DNA of 56,695 nucleotides, taken from assembly GCA_021324095.1 (NCBI GenBank), contig JAJPJT010000098.1, positions 1 to 56,695 of the forward strand, read 5' to 3'. The translations under genes and the position numbers were made by a program. This document shows, in pieces, positions 43,312 through 53,695 of the stretch (position 1 is its first letter; the number at the start of each line of letters is the position of its first letter). Under the pieces are notes generated by a model. It saw only the letters and a program-made list of their open reading frames with translations, was not told where the DNA came from and did not search any database. The stretch is from Gammaproteobacteria bacterium. GTDB lineage: Bacteria > Pseudomonadota > Gammaproteobacteria > Xanthomonadales > Rhodanobacteraceae.

Positions 43312-45522
43312 ATGATCGCTCTGGGCAAGAGAACGCCGAAGTTTGCGGTTAGGAAACCCCTGTTGCGCTGTTCGGCATGTTTCATGCTCGCCGGGGCGCT
43401 TGCCGGTTGTGCGCAGGGCGCACCCAGGGGGCCCGTCATGAGGCCGGTTGGCGCCCGTCCGCAAGCAGAGGTGACCGCGGTCAACTTGTCCCACCGGGCA
43501 TTGCAACAGGTGCCGATGACTTTCGGCGAACCGTTTCTTGCCGGTGACATTCCGAAAGGCAGCACCATTGTCGCCTATGCGGATGGGCAGGCGTTGCCGA
43601 CCCAGGCCGATATCAAAGCGCGCAATCCCGACGGCTCGGTGCGGCACGCAATAGTGACCGTCGAACTGCCGTCGTTGGGGGGAGGCGCTTCCATGCCGCT
43701 GAGCCTACGTGGAATACCTGAAGCCAGTGCCCCGACAGGTCACGCCCTGAGTCTCCACGATGTCCTGGAGTCCGGCTTCGATGCGTCGGTGGAAATCAAC
43801 ATTGCCGGGCAACCTTGGCGCCTGGATGCGCGGGATCTCCTTCAGCACGCCTCCAGCAGGCCATGCAAGCCCTATGGTCGCGAGTGCAGCCAATGGTTGT
43901 CCGGGCCACTGGTGTCCGAATGGATCGTCGGCGGTCCGCTCCTTGACGCGCACGGCAAGCCGAATCGCCACTTGGCCGCGTACTTTGCGGTTCGTGCGTA
44001 CGGGCCGGCCCCGGTGGGTCGGGTGCGGGTGGACGTCATCGTGGAGAACGACTGGGCTTATGCGCCGGACCCGCAGAACATTACGTATGACGCGCAAATA
44101 ACCGTAAACGGACAATCACCGTATACCGTCCATCAGCTCGAGCACTATCGCCAGGCCCGTTGGCACAAGGCGTTCTGGTGGGGCAAGTCCGATCCGGTCT
44201 ATGCGCGGCAAGACTCGCAATACCTGCAGGCGACCCGGGCAGTGCCGCGCTACGAGAACGTGAAGATATCGCCGCGCGTCTTGCAGGCGGCGGTGCAACA
44301 TTTGCAGCAGCACTGTGGTCCCATGCAGCGCTGCGATCAGACCAAAAACATGTCGGACGCCGGTTCGCAACCCGGGATCGGTCCACTGCCCCGCTGGACG
44401 AGTGCCTATATTGTCGATCCGTCGCATGAAGCCTATGACTGGATGCTGGCCAACAGCGATGCGCTGGGTTCGTATGGTATCCATTACCGCGACCAGCTCA
44501 CCGGCCAGCCCGTTTCGGTGGAGATGCATCCTTGCGCCACGATTTTCGAAGATGCGGAAATTTCGCGCTGCCCGGTTGCACCGCACGCGAAGGACAGCTT
44601 CCCGCACTGCGCTGCGCAATGCAAATCGCCGCTGAGGCCGAATGAGGCGCATCATCCTTCGCCAGCATACGTAGCGTACCTTGTCACCGGCGACTGGTAT
44701 TACCTGACGGAACTGAAGTTCTGGGCCGACTGGGTGGTATTCAGGCAAAACCCGGTCTACCGTGGCTACCGAACGGGATTGATCGACAAAGCCAACCCGC
44801 GGGGACAGGCTTGGGCACTGCGCACGCTCGGCTTCGCCGCGTACGGACTTCCCGATGACGACCCACTGAAGGCATATTTGAACAAGGTCGTCCAGAACAA
44901 CATTGATTGGTACAACCGGAACTATGCGGACAATCCGTCAGCGAACGCTTTGCACATCATCCTGCAAGGCGCCGTTGTGTATCCGAACCACGGCATACCC
45001 GACACGGGAATTGCCACGTGGCAGGAGTCCTACTTCACATGGGCCGTAGGCAATTTGAAGGACCTTGGTTTCCCCGGAGCGGACAAGTTGCTGAATTGGG
45101 TCGGCGTGTTCCAAGTCAACCTGATGACCAGTCCAGGCTTCTGCTGGACCCAGGCTTCCGCTTACGAGTTGCAGGTGAGGGATTCGAAGGACAGTCCCCT
45201 CTATGACTCGCTGGCGACGGTTTACGCAAAGACCTTCCCCAAATTGCAGGGAGTCGAGTGTAACAGCGACCGGATGACAGCGCCAATCAGCAAGCGGGGC
45301 AAATACCGGTACCCGAGAAATGTCATGGTTGGCTTTCCGCGATCACCGTCCGGATACCCGGCCGTTTTCCAGATTGGGTTGGCTGTCGCCGCTGATTCCG
45401 ATATCCCAAATGCGAAAAAAGCTTGGGAGATATTCATGGACCGGTCGGTGAAGCCCGACTACGCGGACAACCCGCAATATGCGGTGATTCCCCGCAGCAT
45501 CGATAGGAGCACTCCCCCATAG
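43312..45522 (+). CDS. Lipoprotein with lyase-like RIFT-barrel domain
   Basis: 736 aa. AGAGG at 6-nt spacing precedes the ATG. Lipobox LAGC (30-33) predicts membrane anchoring. The N-terminal region VPMTFGEPFLAGDIPKGS...DIKARNPDGSVRHAIV resembles the RIFT-related barrel found at the N-terminus of exo-rhamnogalacturonan-lyase-like proteins (PcRGLX/YetA type). The central and C-terminal parts are aromatic-rich with repeated helices ([34 protein letters not shown]), suggesting an (alpha/alpha) toroid. A periplasmic or outer-membrane glycan-degrading or -editing role for the locus polymer is inferred. Eight or more Cys may form disulfides. Catalytic residues were not assigned. Confidence 0.7.
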   Translation: MIALGKRTPKFAVRKPLLRCSACFMLAGALAGCAQGAPRGPVMRPVGARPQAEVTAVNLSHRALQQVPMTFGEPFLAGDIPKGSTIVAYADGQALPTQADIKARNPDGSVRHAIVTVELPSLGGGASMPLSLRGIPEASAPTGHALSLHDVLESGFDASVEINIAGQPWRLDARDLLQHASSRPCKPYGRECSQWLSGPLVSEWIVGGPLLDAHGKPNRHLAAYFAVRAYGPAPVGRVRVDVIVENDWAYAPDPQNITYDAQITVNGQSPYTVHQLEHYRQARWHKAFWWGKSDPVYARQDSQYLQATRAVPRYENVKISPRVLQAAVQHLQQHCGPMQRCDQTKNMSDAGSQPGIGPLPRWTSAYIVDPSHEAYDWMLANSDALGSYGIHYRDQLTGQPVSVEMHPCATIFEDAEISRCPVAPHAKDSFPHCAAQCKSPLRPNEAHHPSPAYVAYLVTGDWYYLTELKFWADWVVFRQNPVYRGYRTGLIDKANPRGQAWALRTLGFAAYGLPDDDPLKAYLNKVVQNNIDWYNRNYADNPSANALHIILQGAVVYPNHGIPDTGIATWQESYFTWAVGNLKDLGFPGADKLLNWVGVFQVNLMTSPGFCWTQASAYELQVRDSKDSPLYDSLATVYAKTFPKLQGVECNSDRMTAPISKRGKYRYPRNVMVGFPRSPSGYPAVFQIGLAVAADSDIPNAKKAWEIFMDRSVKPDYADNPQYAVIPRSIDRSTPP

Positions 45523-45835
45523 GCGATTTCAACTACGGCTACGATGCGACCTCAACGGCCTTACTGACCGCGACCTAATCGAGCGTTTCCCTTGGGTGAC
45601 ATTTGACCCGCAGCGATACTGGCCTCAGCCTGCGGCAAATTTGTTGCTGCTACACCTGGCGCAGATCATCTAAAGAGCTGGAATTGCTGCACACGAGAAC
45701 ACCTCACGACCAATGCCCTCTTGCTGCGAATACATGAAAGTGCTGATGGTTGTGGCAGTCCGTCTAGGTGGTGCCGAGGATAACGGCGAGAGCGGGATGA
45801 CTCGGCCTAGGTGATGCGCCGACTGTGGGGGTAAT
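45523..45835. other. Intergenic region, nothing recognised
   Basis: About 310 bp between the lipoprotein gene and a doubtful ORF. No ORF, hairpin terminator, repeat or promoter of note was seen. It marks the end of the compact same-strand cluster. Confidence 0.4.
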
Positions 45836-46120
45836 GTGACTGTGCGTCTTTACCGGAAGAGGTGGGCAGCACTCCTGCGATCAAATGGCGCCTCCGGCGG
45901 AGCCGGCGTCGCTTTGGACATTGAGTGGGCCCAATTTGAGGCTGAAGCAGCAGTGATTCGCCAGACGAGAATGCGCGCAGTGAGCTTTCTGCCTATGCAA
46001 ATTTTGGACTTCGCCGTACCCTGCTGGTCGCGTGCTGGCAATGAGCTTCCATGGGTCGGCATCGGCCTTGGCCGCTGTGGCGGGTTGCCCGGCCCGCATC
46101 TGTACGAATTCGCCGCATGA
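45836..46120 (+). CDS. Doubtful small ORF ahead of flippase gene
   Basis: 94 codons from GTG 45836, with GGGGG just upstream, ending in a TGA that overlaps the flippase ATG (ATGA at 46117-46120). No family recognised, composition mixed, no signal peptide. The overlap suggests coupling, but codon use is not clearly protein-like. It may be a decayed gene. Confidence 0.25.
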   Translation: MTVRLYRKRWAALLRSNGASGGAGVALDIEWAQFEAEAAVIRQTRMRAVSFLPMQILDFAVPCWSRAGNELPWVGIGLGRCGGLPGPHLYEFAA

Positions 46121-47595
46121 AGCGCGCGAAGCCCAGCGTGCGCAGGGCGCTCTCGCTGTCTTTCACGCGCAGCGGTATCACCTTTGCTTTCAATGTCGCC
46201 ACGGTGACGATCGTCAGCCGCTTGCTGACACCGTCCGAAGTCGGGGTATTTTCTGTGGCCGTCGCATTCGTGGCCTTGGTCCAGATGCTGCGGGACTTCG
46301 GGGTCAGCGAATTCATCGTGCAGGAAAGGAACCTCAGTCACGACGTCGTCCGCACCGCGTTCACCATCAACCTGATCATCGGTTGGTTATTGGCGGCAGC
46401 CGTATTCGGGTTCAGCAACTTGATCGGGCAGTTCTATGGAAATCCTGGCGTTGCCCAGGTGGCCAAGGTACTGAGCTTGGTGTTTCTGCTGATGCCGTTC
46501 GGCACTACCACTCAGTCCTACATGAGACGGGATATGCAGTTCGGCCTGCTGGTCAGGATACAGACGGCCGAAACCGCAACGCGAAGCATCACGACGATCG
46601 CCCTCGCCTATCTGGGTTTTTCCTACATGAGCATGGCTTGGGGCTCTGTCGCCGCCATGGGGGTCGTCGTGATCGGATGCGTCATTTGGGGCGGGGAGTA
46701 CCGCGTCAGCGGCCTGGGAGTTGCGGAGTGGAAACGCGTCCTGCATTTCGGTTCAAACCGGACGATCGCCGACATCGCCGCCCAGATAGGTCAACAATCT
46801 GCGGACATCGTCGTGGGAAGAATGCTTGGCATGGCGGCTGCCGGGTTGTACTCAAGGGGCTACGGCGTTGTCAATATTTTCCGGGTGAACTTCGTACGCG
46901 CAGTAGCCGCCGTGGCATTTCCTGCCTACGCGCGAGAGCACCGGGAGGGAAATGAAGCTCCCGCGCTTTTCAGGAAATCCGTGGTGTATTTGACGGGTGT
47001 TGCATGGCCGTTTTTCGCATTTGCGGCGCTGATGGCCGCCCCCCTGATCCACCTGGCATTCGGAAGTCAATGGATGGCTGCCGTACCCCTCATGCGCTGG
47101 TTGTGTTGCGCAGCGATCGTGGGCTCGCTGATCTATCAGGTCAATGGCCTTTTGACGGCAATGGGCAACTATCGCGAGGTCACCTGGATTGAGGTGGAGT
47201 ACCAGCTCGTCAGGGTCGTCCTGGCCATCTTGGCCGCTTTCTACAGCCTCGAGGCCGTCGCGGCCTCCCAGATCCTGGTCTACGTGGTGGCAGTGACCCT
47301 TTATTACCGAAAACTCTTCCGGCATGACGCCCTGCGGCCCCGCGTGCTGATCGCTTCACTTGCGCCGAGTGCGGCATTGACCGTTGTCAGCAGCATCATT
47401 CCGGTTGCGGTGTTGGTGCTCTGGCCTGGAACTCCTGGTCAGCACTACGTTTCCGAGTTCCTGGTGGCAGCAGGGGGAGCCGCCGTGTCGTGGCTGGCGG
47501 GACTCTTCCTGTTGAAGCATCCGTTGTCCCTCGAAATAACGAACGCTGCAACGATGCTGCACGAGCGGGTACGATCCACACTTAGGTTCAATTGA
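46117..47595 (+). CDS. Wzx-type polysaccharide flippase (MOP superfamily)
   Basis: 492 aa from ATG 46117. Twelve or more hydrophobic helices (e.g. [37 protein letters not shown]), with [20 protein letters not shown] at the N-terminus and [19 protein letters not shown], the pattern of oligosaccharide flippases (Polysacc_synt_C type). It would move lipid-linked repeat units across the inner membrane, a function otherwise missing from the XrtA operon. No good ribosome binding site precedes the ATG, so expression may depend on coupling to the small ORF before it. An in-frame upstream start at 46051 is less likely. Confidence 0.85.
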   Translation: MKRAKPSVRRALSLSFTRSGITFAFNVATVTIVSRLLTPSEVGVFSVAVAFVALVQMLRDFGVSEFIVQERNLSHDVVRTAFTINLIIGWLLAAAVFGFSNLIGQFYGNPGVAQVAKVLSLVFLLMPFGTTTQSYMRRDMQFGLLVRIQTAETATRSITTIALAYLGFSYMSMAWGSVAAMGVVVIGCVIWGGEYRVSGLGVAEWKRVLHFGSNRTIADIAAQIGQQSADIVVGRMLGMAAAGLYSRGYGVVNIFRVNFVRAVAAVAFPAYAREHREGNEAPALFRKSVVYLTGVAWPFFAFAALMAAPLIHLAFGSQWMAAVPLMRWLCCAAIVGSLIYQVNGLLTAMGNYREVTWIEVEYQLVRVVLAILAAFYSLEAVAASQILVYVVAVTLYYRKLFRHDALRPRVLIASLAPSAALTVVSSIIPVAVLVLWPGTPGQHYVSEFLVAAGGAAVSWLAGLFLLKHPLSLEITNAATMLHERVRSTLRFN

Positions 47596-47630
47596 TCCAG
47601 CCGATTTCTTTCAAAGCGAGCGGAGCGCGC

Positions 47631-48470
47631 ATGAACGCAGAGAACTTGCTCGATCAGAAGACACATTTTGCCTTTGGTAAAAACTGGCTCGACTACGCGA
47701 GCAAAATCGACCCTGGCCGAATCGACCAGGCAGTTGCCGACCTGCAGCGTCTGAGCGGAGTGCAGAGCTTGCGCGGGAAATCATTTCTGGACATCGGTTG
47801 CGGTTCCGGACTGCACGCGTTGGCCGCGCTGCGCATGGGGGCTACGCGCGTTGTCGGTTATGACATCGACCCTGACTCGGTCACGGCCGCGCGTTCGACG
47901 ATTGCGAAGTTTGCACCGGCTGGACCGGCGATCTTCGAAGTTCGAAGCGTTTTCGACATAAGCCCCGAGAAATGCGGCAGCTTCGATGTCGTGTACTCAT
48001 GGGGAGTACTGCATCATACAGGTGACATGCGTGGTGCAATCGCTTGTGCGTGCTCCCTTGTAAGCCCGGACGGGATATTGTTGCTGGCGTTATACAAGAA
48101 AACCCCGTTTTGCGGCATGTGGCGCATCATCAAGCGCTGGTATTCACGTGCGGGCACGACAAGCCAACGACGAGCGTTCCACTTGTATGTTTTTCTTACT
48201 CGCGTTTCGGCAATGATTGAGGGGCGCAACTTCGATGACAATGTGCGCGCTTACGGCGGAAAGCGGGGAATGGATTTCTATAACGACGTGCACGATTGGC
48301 TCGGTGGTTACCCGTATGAATCAATTTCTCCCGACAAATGCCACGCGCTGCTGGCGACTCTCGGGTTTGCCATTGAGCGTGAATTCGTCAGGAAGCCGAG
48401 GCGCTACTTTCCTGGCTTCCTGGGCTCAGCGTGCGACGAATTTGCATTTCGGCGAGTACGAGGGATCTGA
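47631..48470 (+). CDS. SAM-dependent methyltransferase
   Basis: 279 aa from ATG 47631, with GGAG at 5-nt spacing; a TTG at 47592 overlapping the flippase stop is an alternative. Class I methyltransferase: motif [14 protein letters not shown] (~52-64), acidic ribose site [10 protein letters not shown], and [15 protein letters not shown]-terminal [14 protein letters not shown] is typical of sugar- or polyketide-type methyltransferases in glycan clusters. It probably methylates a sugar of the surface glycan; the acceptor is unknown. Confidence 0.85.
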   Translation: MNAENLLDQKTHFAFGKNWLDYASKIDPGRIDQAVADLQRLSGVQSLRGKSFLDIGCGSGLHALAALRMGATRVVGYDIDPDSVTAARSTIAKFAPAGPAIFEVRSVFDISPEKCGSFDVVYSWGVLHHTGDMRGAIACACSLVSPDGILLLALYKKTPFCGMWRIIKRWYSRAGTTSQRRAFHLYVFLTRVSAMIEGRNFDDNVRAYGGKRGMDFYNDVHDWLGGYPYESISPDKCHALLATLGFAIEREFVRKPRRYFPGFLGSACDEFAFRRVRGI

Positions 48471-48638
48471 GGGCGGAAGTGAACAAACGATGCTCAGATC
48501 GCTATTGTCACACCGAGTACTTGGCCGCGCCTTTCACTCCGCACGCGGTCCTGTTGCTGACGAATAAATATATTGCCTCTTCCACAGCGCACTGGCCTCG
48601 GGTTATAGGTCCAACGCCGTGCTACCCAATCAACTACG

Positions 48639-49613
48639 ATGACTTCTCTCTACATTACGATCGATACCGAATATTCTTCAGGCCACTTTGCTAATCGCGG
48701 TAAGGAGGCGCGCAAAGAAAACTTCTTGCGGTCGATCGCGGGGCGGACGCCGGACGGCGAAGCCGGCATCTTCTATCAAATGGACATGCTCGAGCGACAT
48801 GGGCTCAAGGCGGTTTTTTTTGTGGATCCCATGGCGGCACTCGTCTGGGGAGTCGAGGCTGTGGCAGATATTGTCGGTCCGATCACGGCTCGTGGACATG
48901 ATGTGCAGCTGCATGTGCACTGCGAGTGGCTGGCGTTCGCAGGCGCAGAAAATCCTGTTCCCGGCCGTACCGGGCGCGACATCAAGAACTTCACGCTGGA
49001 TGAGCAATGCACGTTGCTCGACTACGCACGGGGCGTGCTCGTCGCGGCGGGAGCATCACCTCCAGTTGCGTTTCGCGCTGGCAACTATGGCGCCAACGAC
49101 GATACCCTGCGGGCGCTCTCCTCGATCGGGATGCGATTCGACAGCAGCCACTGTCCCGGCATTGCCGAATCAGACTGCGCCATTTCGTTGGGACCAAATG
49201 ATCGCGAGCCGGTCTCGTGCTGTGGCGTGATCGAAGTCCCCGTGGGCTGCATAGCCGGGCCTTGGGGTAGGTTGCGCCACTTCCAGCTGACGGCGATCAG
49301 CGGTGCCGAAATCATTGCGGCGTTGCGCCATGCGTCGCGCCTGAACGAGCCTGCCATGACACTTGTTTCACACAGCTTCGAATTGCTCAGCCGTGACAGG
49401 CTGCGGATTAACAAGGTCGTCAAGCGCCGCTTCGAGCGCGTGTGTTCGGCATTGCAAGCCATGCATGACGTGGAAACCGCGACGTATACGAGCCGCCCAC
49501 CGCAAGCGGTTACGGCGGGGCCTGGCTGCCGTCCTCTGCCGCACAATCCATTACGTACTGCTTGGCGGTATGCGGAGCAGGCCCTGTCCAACACCCTCTA
49601 CGGCGAACACTGA
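48639..49613 (+). CDS. Polysaccharide deacetylase-like protein
   Basis: 324 aa. NodB-like family: YITIDTEYSSGHF at the N-terminus (Asp9 as candidate catalytic/metal Asp), FYQMDMLERHGLKAVFFVDP, HDVQLHVHCEW in place of the classical HS/T-H motif, FRAGNYGANDDTLRAL, and VSHSFELLSRDR near the end. It resembles WalW-type deacetylases of LPS/O-antigen loci. No signal peptide. A 168-bp gap separates it from the methyltransferase gene; no clear ribosome binding site at the ATG. Confidence 0.8.
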   Translation: MTSLYITIDTEYSSGHFANRGKEARKENFLRSIAGRTPDGEAGIFYQMDMLERHGLKAVFFVDPMAALVWGVEAVADIVGPITARGHDVQLHVHCEWLAFAGAENPVPGRTGRDIKNFTLDEQCTLLDYARGVLVAAGASPPVAFRAGNYGANDDTLRALSSIGMRFDSSHCPGIAESDCAISLGPNDREPVSCCGVIEVPVGCIAGPWGRLRHFQLTAISGAEIIAALRHASRLNEPAMTLVSHSFELLSRDRLRINKVVKRRFERVCSALQAMHDVETATYTSRPPQAVTAGPGCRPLPHNPLRTAWRYAEQALSNTLYGEH

Positions 49614-49761
49614 GCAAGCGCTCCGCGACTCCAGTGCTTGCTACGGATGTGCTCACGTGCGAGCATCGCACCGACACTGCCGCCTGCCTGGACGAGTCAA
49701 GCGGCAGCAAAATTGGCAATGGGTACGACGTGTGGTTGAAGGTAACGGATGAGAGAAAGCC

Positions 49762-50388
49762 ATGCACCCTAGAGTACGCACCGAATTCGAGAGGATTTGC
49801 TCGGAGAGAAAAATTACCGGCTCCGTTCTGGAGGTGGGTGCCCAGCCGGACGATGAAACTCTTCTGTGTATGAAATCATTGGAAGGGGCCAGCGAAAAGG
49901 TTGGATTGAATCTTGCCGACCCGACGAGCTACAGGGACTTCAAGATTCACAAGGGCAATGCAAACTCCATGAGTTTGTTTGAAGATGAGAGGTTTGACGT
50001 AGTCATTTGCAATGCCGTGATTGAGCACGACAAATATTTTTGGAAAACAATAGAAGAAATCAAACGAGTCACGAAGCGGGGCGGACTCATTGTTATCGGT
50101 GCGCCCGGATACACCTATTTTCGTGCGGAAGGAGTCAAGCGTATCCTTGGTAAAACGCCATTAATCAGAAACCTGAAGTCCAATCAATACCTCAACATGT
50201 TCTTTACGGCAACAATAACCTTCCAGATTCATGACGAACCGGGTGACTTCTACCGTTTCAGTCCGGAAGCCTTTAGGGACGTATTGTTCGAAGACATGGA
50301 TGACGTCGAAATCAGTGCCATCATGTTGCCACCAAGAATGATTGGCGCGGGGAGAAAAAGGGCGCCGCGAATCGATGCTTTGCATTGA
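49762..50388 (+). CDS. Methyltransferase-type protein, AT-richer
   Basis: 208 aa. SAM-binding-like fold with LEVGAQPDDETLL as motif I variant, FEDERFDVVICNAVIEHDKYF and ITKRGG-like RVTKRGGLIVIGAPGY as motifs II-III, and FYRFSPEAFRDVLFEDM, all typical of class I methyltransferases (Methyltransf_11 type). GC content and codon use are visibly lower than in the operon (many Lys/Ile AAA, ATA codons), suggesting recent transfer. Target unknown, presumably a surface sugar. Confidence 0.75.
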   Translation: MHPRVRTEFERICSERKITGSVLEVGAQPDDETLLCMKSLEGASEKVGLNLADPTSYRDFKIHKGNANSMSLFEDERFDVVICNAVIEHDKYFWKTIEEIKRVTKRGGLIVIGAPGYTYFRAEGVKRILGKTPLIRNLKSNQYLNMFFTATITFQIHDEPGDFYRFSPEAFRDVLFEDMDDVEISAIMLPPRMIGAGRKRAPRIDALH

Positions 50389-50486
50389 CTCCAGCCGTTC
50401 TCATCGTACCCGCACGCGCCCTGCAATTCTCGCCGAAACTCATGAATCCTTCGCTCGACAAGATAATGCTGCCCTAAGCAGGGGAA

Positions 50487-51236
50487 TCAGATTTTGCTCG
50501 GACAACTACGGCCGGCAGCTTCATAGAGCTCGAAATCTTTTGGATAAATCTCCTCGATGATTCCGATTTGTCGTCTCGTGGGCGCGTAGGTCCAGTCTTT
50601 CCTGCTTGCGTTGATCCGAACGCCGGAATGCTCTATCGAGTGATCGATACCACACTCCCTGAACACCTTGTTGATCCCTTCAACCATTGCTTCGAGGCGA
50701 AATATTTGTGTAAGAAGAATCTTTCCGTCATAATCAGTAACATCGTCCCACATCGGCGCCGTATGAGTGGTAAAGACAAGCCCAAGTGGCTCATATATCG
50801 ACGCGCTTGAACGTGCTTCCCGTACGTGGTCCAGGAAGACATCGAACGCATAAGATGTGGTAAATACTCTTCTTGAGGCGAGTCCTTTTTTGAATGAGCG
50901 CAGCAGTCTCCCTATAACGCCGACATCTTTCCAGTATAGATAACGGAACATGCTGATGCATCTGTCGACAGGCTCTCGGGAGAATGCGAACGAGTAGATG
51001 TCCTCCCAGTCAGGGTAAAGGTAGGTCTTGGCAAACAGGCACCGCTTGAACTGGTAATCGCCAAGGACTACGCGGTAGTTATTAAGGATATCATTGTATT
51101 CGTCTGGGCTTGCCTGAATGAATGTCTTTGGTTTAATTCCTCTGTCGACTTCCGTGTAATAGGGACGTAACAAGGCGCGGGTGCTCATCCCCGCGGATTT
51201 CTTGACGTGAAGCCAAAACATGCGTTTGCGAGGCAT
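50487..51236 (-). CDS. Sulfotransferase family protein (Sulfotransfer_2 type)
   Basis: 249 aa. ATG 51236 (MPRKRMFWLHVKKSAGMS) is preceded by AAAGG at suitable spacing; the longer frame to 51461 contains non-protein-like sequence. HVKKSAGMSTRALL (10-23) corresponds to the HIPKTGGTS 5'-phosphosulfate-binding motif of Golgi-type carbohydrate sulfotransferases and heparan 2-O-sulfotransferases, and FAFSREPVDRCISMFRYLY to the 3'-phosphate site. AT-richer than the core, minus strand, divergent from the glycosyltransferase at 51467. Acceptor unknown. Confidence 0.8.
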   Translation of the reverse strand: MPRKRMFWLHVKKSAGMSTRALLRPYYTEVDRGIKPKTFIQASPDEYNDILNNYRVVLGDYQFKRCLFAKTYLYPDWEDIYSFAFSREPVDRCISMFRYLYWKDVGVIGRLLRSFKKGLASRRVFTTSYAFDVFLDHVREARSSASIYEPLGLVFTTHTAPMWDDVTDYDGKILLTQIFRLEAMVEGINKVFRECGIDHSIEHSGVRINASRKDWTYAPTRRQIGIIEEIYPKDFELYEAAGRSCPSKI

Positions 51237-51466
51237 CGCGCGACCTTTGTCGGTTACGTATTTACGTGCATCCGTTGATGGGTGAAAGTATAGCTGGTCG
51301 GATGTACTGGACCAATTTGACAGCCGAGCGGCACACCGCGACTGCAAGCGTCTGGGGTGGCCCAGCAGGAGGTCAGGCCGAGCCGGGCGAGTGGTTGATT
51401 GTGGGTGGTAGCGATGGGTCCGATTGCTTTGATTTGGATTTTTCAAACCATTAGCGAACAACTGAT

Positions 51467-52654
51467 ATGCCCATGAATCGTCAACCCGGCTATTTGATCG
51501 TCATGCCTTGGGAGGTTACCGAGCAAGGTGGCGTGAACGGTGTGGTCAGGCACCTTATTCGTGAAATGGATGCGGAGGGCAAATACACGGCAGTCCTGCT
51601 GGAAAATGACTGGAATCGTGCTGGTTCATACCGCAAGCCATGGAGTGGGACTCCGACGTTTCGAATGCGATTGCGTGCGCCAGTCGCGCCTGGCGCGAAG
51701 AGACGTTGCACAATTTGCAGCTTGATTACGTATCTTCTGACGCTACCGCTTGTGCTCTACAAGGTACGGAAAATTGTCGCGGAATTTCGCGTAAAGATAA
51801 TCAATGTGCATTATCCGTCGGTTGATTCAGTAGTTTTTATCGTTCTGCGTAAATTCAAGCTGTTTCATGGAAGGCTGATTCTCACCTTCCACAACTCCGA
51901 TGCTACGGAAAACCTGAAACTGCGAGGTGTAAATCGTTATCTGTACAAGAAGCTGCTGCAGAGGTCGGATGTCATTGTATCCGTCTCCAGGCAGCTCGTA
52001 GAGACTATCATCAATGGAACGCAGGAAATTGCGCCAAAGGTGGAGGTCATCTACAACGGAGTCGATCTGCAAAGGTTCCCAGCGAGGAACCCTGACGCAG
52101 ATGCCGTACAGCAGCGCAAGGATGAAAAGACGATCATTTGCGTTGCCGCTTTCGAGCTGAGGAAGGGACTCGATGTTCTTTTGCGGGCTTTCAGTGAAGT
52201 CGTATCCGCGCATGGCGGCGTGAAGTTGATGATCGTGGGGGAATCAGGGGGGGACGACGACAAACTCATGGACATGGCGAAGCAATTGGGGATAGGACCG
52301 CACGTGGAGTGGAGGTGCGGTGCCACGCCGGACGAAGTGGCAAAATTGATGATGCAGGCCGATGTTTTCGTGCTCCCCTCGCGGGATGAGGGCTTTCCAC
52401 TGGCACTGCTTGAGGCAGGGGCCGCTGCGCTGCCGGTCGTTGCGACGCGTGTTGGGGGCGTGCCGGAGCTGATCGTGGACGGTGAGAACGGGCTGTTGGT
52501 CGACTCAGAGGATGCAGGTGCGTTAGCAGCGGCTTTGTTGAGGATCCTCGATGATCCAACGATGGCTGAAGTCGGCGCTCGGCTCCGGAAGGACGTTGCA
52601 GAAAGGTTTACGTGGGCGGATATGTACCGGAGTTATGAGCGGGTTGCGGGGTAG
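51467..52654 (+). CDS. GT4 family glycosyltransferase
   Basis: 395 aa. N-terminal acceptor domain with VMPWEVTEQGGVNGVVRHL, LILTFHNSDA, VIVSVSRQLVE; donor domain VAAFELRKGLDVLLRAFSEV, WRCGATPDEVAKLMMQADVF and SRDEGFPLALLEAGAAALPV with the expected Glu pair. Divergent from the sulfotransferase gene by ~230 bp and convergent (19 bp) with the next one. Upstream GC is lower; the 3' half is richer, which may mean a mosaic gene. Confidence 0.88.
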   Translation: MPMNRQPGYLIVMPWEVTEQGGVNGVVRHLIREMDAEGKYTAVLLENDWNRAGSYRKPWSGTPTFRMRLRAPVAPGAKRRCTICSLITYLLTLPLVLYKVRKIVAEFRVKIINVHYPSVDSVVFIVLRKFKLFHGRLILTFHNSDATENLKLRGVNRYLYKKLLQRSDVIVSVSRQLVETIINGTQEIAPKVEVIYNGVDLQRFPARNPDADAVQQRKDEKTIICVAAFELRKGLDVLLRAFSEVVSAHGGVKLMIVGESGGDDDKLMDMAKQLGIGPHVEWRCGATPDEVAKLMMQADVFVLPSRDEGFPLALLEAGAAALPVVATRVGGVPELIVDGENGLLVDSEDAGALAAALLRILDDPTMAEVGARLRKDVAERFTWADMYRSYERVAG

Positions 52655-52673
52655 GCGAGCCAAAGCCTCGGCC

Positions 52674-53576
52674 TCACGCGCGTAACGAATAGACCTTGCC
52701 ACGATTGCGACTGAGGATCTGATCGTTCAGGCTCGAGTTGTCGAATGTATAGCCAAGCATGTTTATGTCCTCGGCATACACCTCAGCGACGATCCTACGG
52801 GTGGTTGCATCGTAATAATCCATGTAAGAGCGGTGGTCGCCTTTGTTCATCCTTGTGAGGGTGCGACCCAGACCCAGTTGCCGGCTTATGTGGGAGAAGT
52901 CGCTTTCGAGATTTTCGAAGAGGCCGACAAAGTCCAGATGTACCTTCTCCCTTTTGTCGAGCATGTAGAAATATTGCGGGTTGAAGTGCGCCCACTTCCA
53001 GATGTTGGTGCGATTCAGCCAGTTCCGCACGAAGCTATCGAAGCTGGAGAAACCGGCCAACTCTTTCTCCGACCACAACCGATCTTTTTCGTTGAAGCCA
53101 CCGCTCTTCAGAAAGAAGTAGGACGAAACCACCCGATCCCACGGATTCCTAACAACCGTGAACTTGAAATAGTTCCGAATGCGTTTCGGTTCAAAGATGG
53201 TCAAGTACTCTTCAAGAGTCGTATGACCCCCGGCCAAACCGCCGAACAGCGCCCTGCACATGGACACCCCGGCACATTTGGGAATATGGACAAAGATGGA
53301 CCCCGTATCATCGAATGGCTTGTATGAGTAGCCATCTTCCGTTACGACCTGCCTACGTGTCTGCTGATCCAGGAACCGTTCCCTTCGGGTTCGCTTGTAG
53401 TCCCAACGTTTCAGCTCGAGATATATCCGCGGCGGCAGCAGTTCGAGCAGCCGTTGCTTCATCGTTGCTCGATTCGCCGATGGCATGCGGCAGGAGTCCA
53501 ATCCTGCGGGCTGGAGCGCCAATTCCTCAGGCGGTCTCATAATTGTGTTCGCTTGCACGGAAGGCGTAGTCGCCAT
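52674..53576 (-). CDS. Sulfotransferase family 2 protein
   Basis: 300 aa as called from ATG 53576; internal ATGs at 53486 and 53462 are possible and no ribosome binding site decides. IFVHIPKCAGVSMCRALF (~94-111) is the 5'-phosphosulfate loop of the Sulfotransfer_2 family (PF03567), and VVRNPWDRVVSSYFFL the 3'-phosphate site. The middle has Phe/Trp-rich acceptor-binding segments. No membrane anchor is visible, unlike eukaryotic relatives. Probably adds sulfate to a surface glycan. Confidence 0.85.
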   Translation of the reverse strand: MATTPSVQANTIMRPPEELALQPAGLDSCRMPSANRATMKQRLLELLPPRIYLELKRWDYKRTRRERFLDQQTRRQVVTEDGYSYKPFDDTGSIFVHIPKCAGVSMCRALFGGLAGGHTTLEEYLTIFEPKRIRNYFKFTVVRNPWDRVVSSYFFLKSGGFNEKDRLWSEKELAGFSSFDSFVRNWLNRTNIWKWAHFNPQYFYMLDKREKVHLDFVGLFENLESDFSHISRQLGLGRTLTRMNKGDHRSYMDYYDATTRRIVAEVYAEDINMLGYTFDNSSLNDQILSRNRGKVYSLRA

Positions 53577-53695
53577 GATAGGTCGGCGACGATCTGCGGA
53601 GCAAACCTGCTCTTATAGGAGTCGGACCGCGGTGTTCTGGAGTCCACTCGCGGCGCAGACAGGTCTAACGGTACTATCGTGGTTGGTCGCAATCC

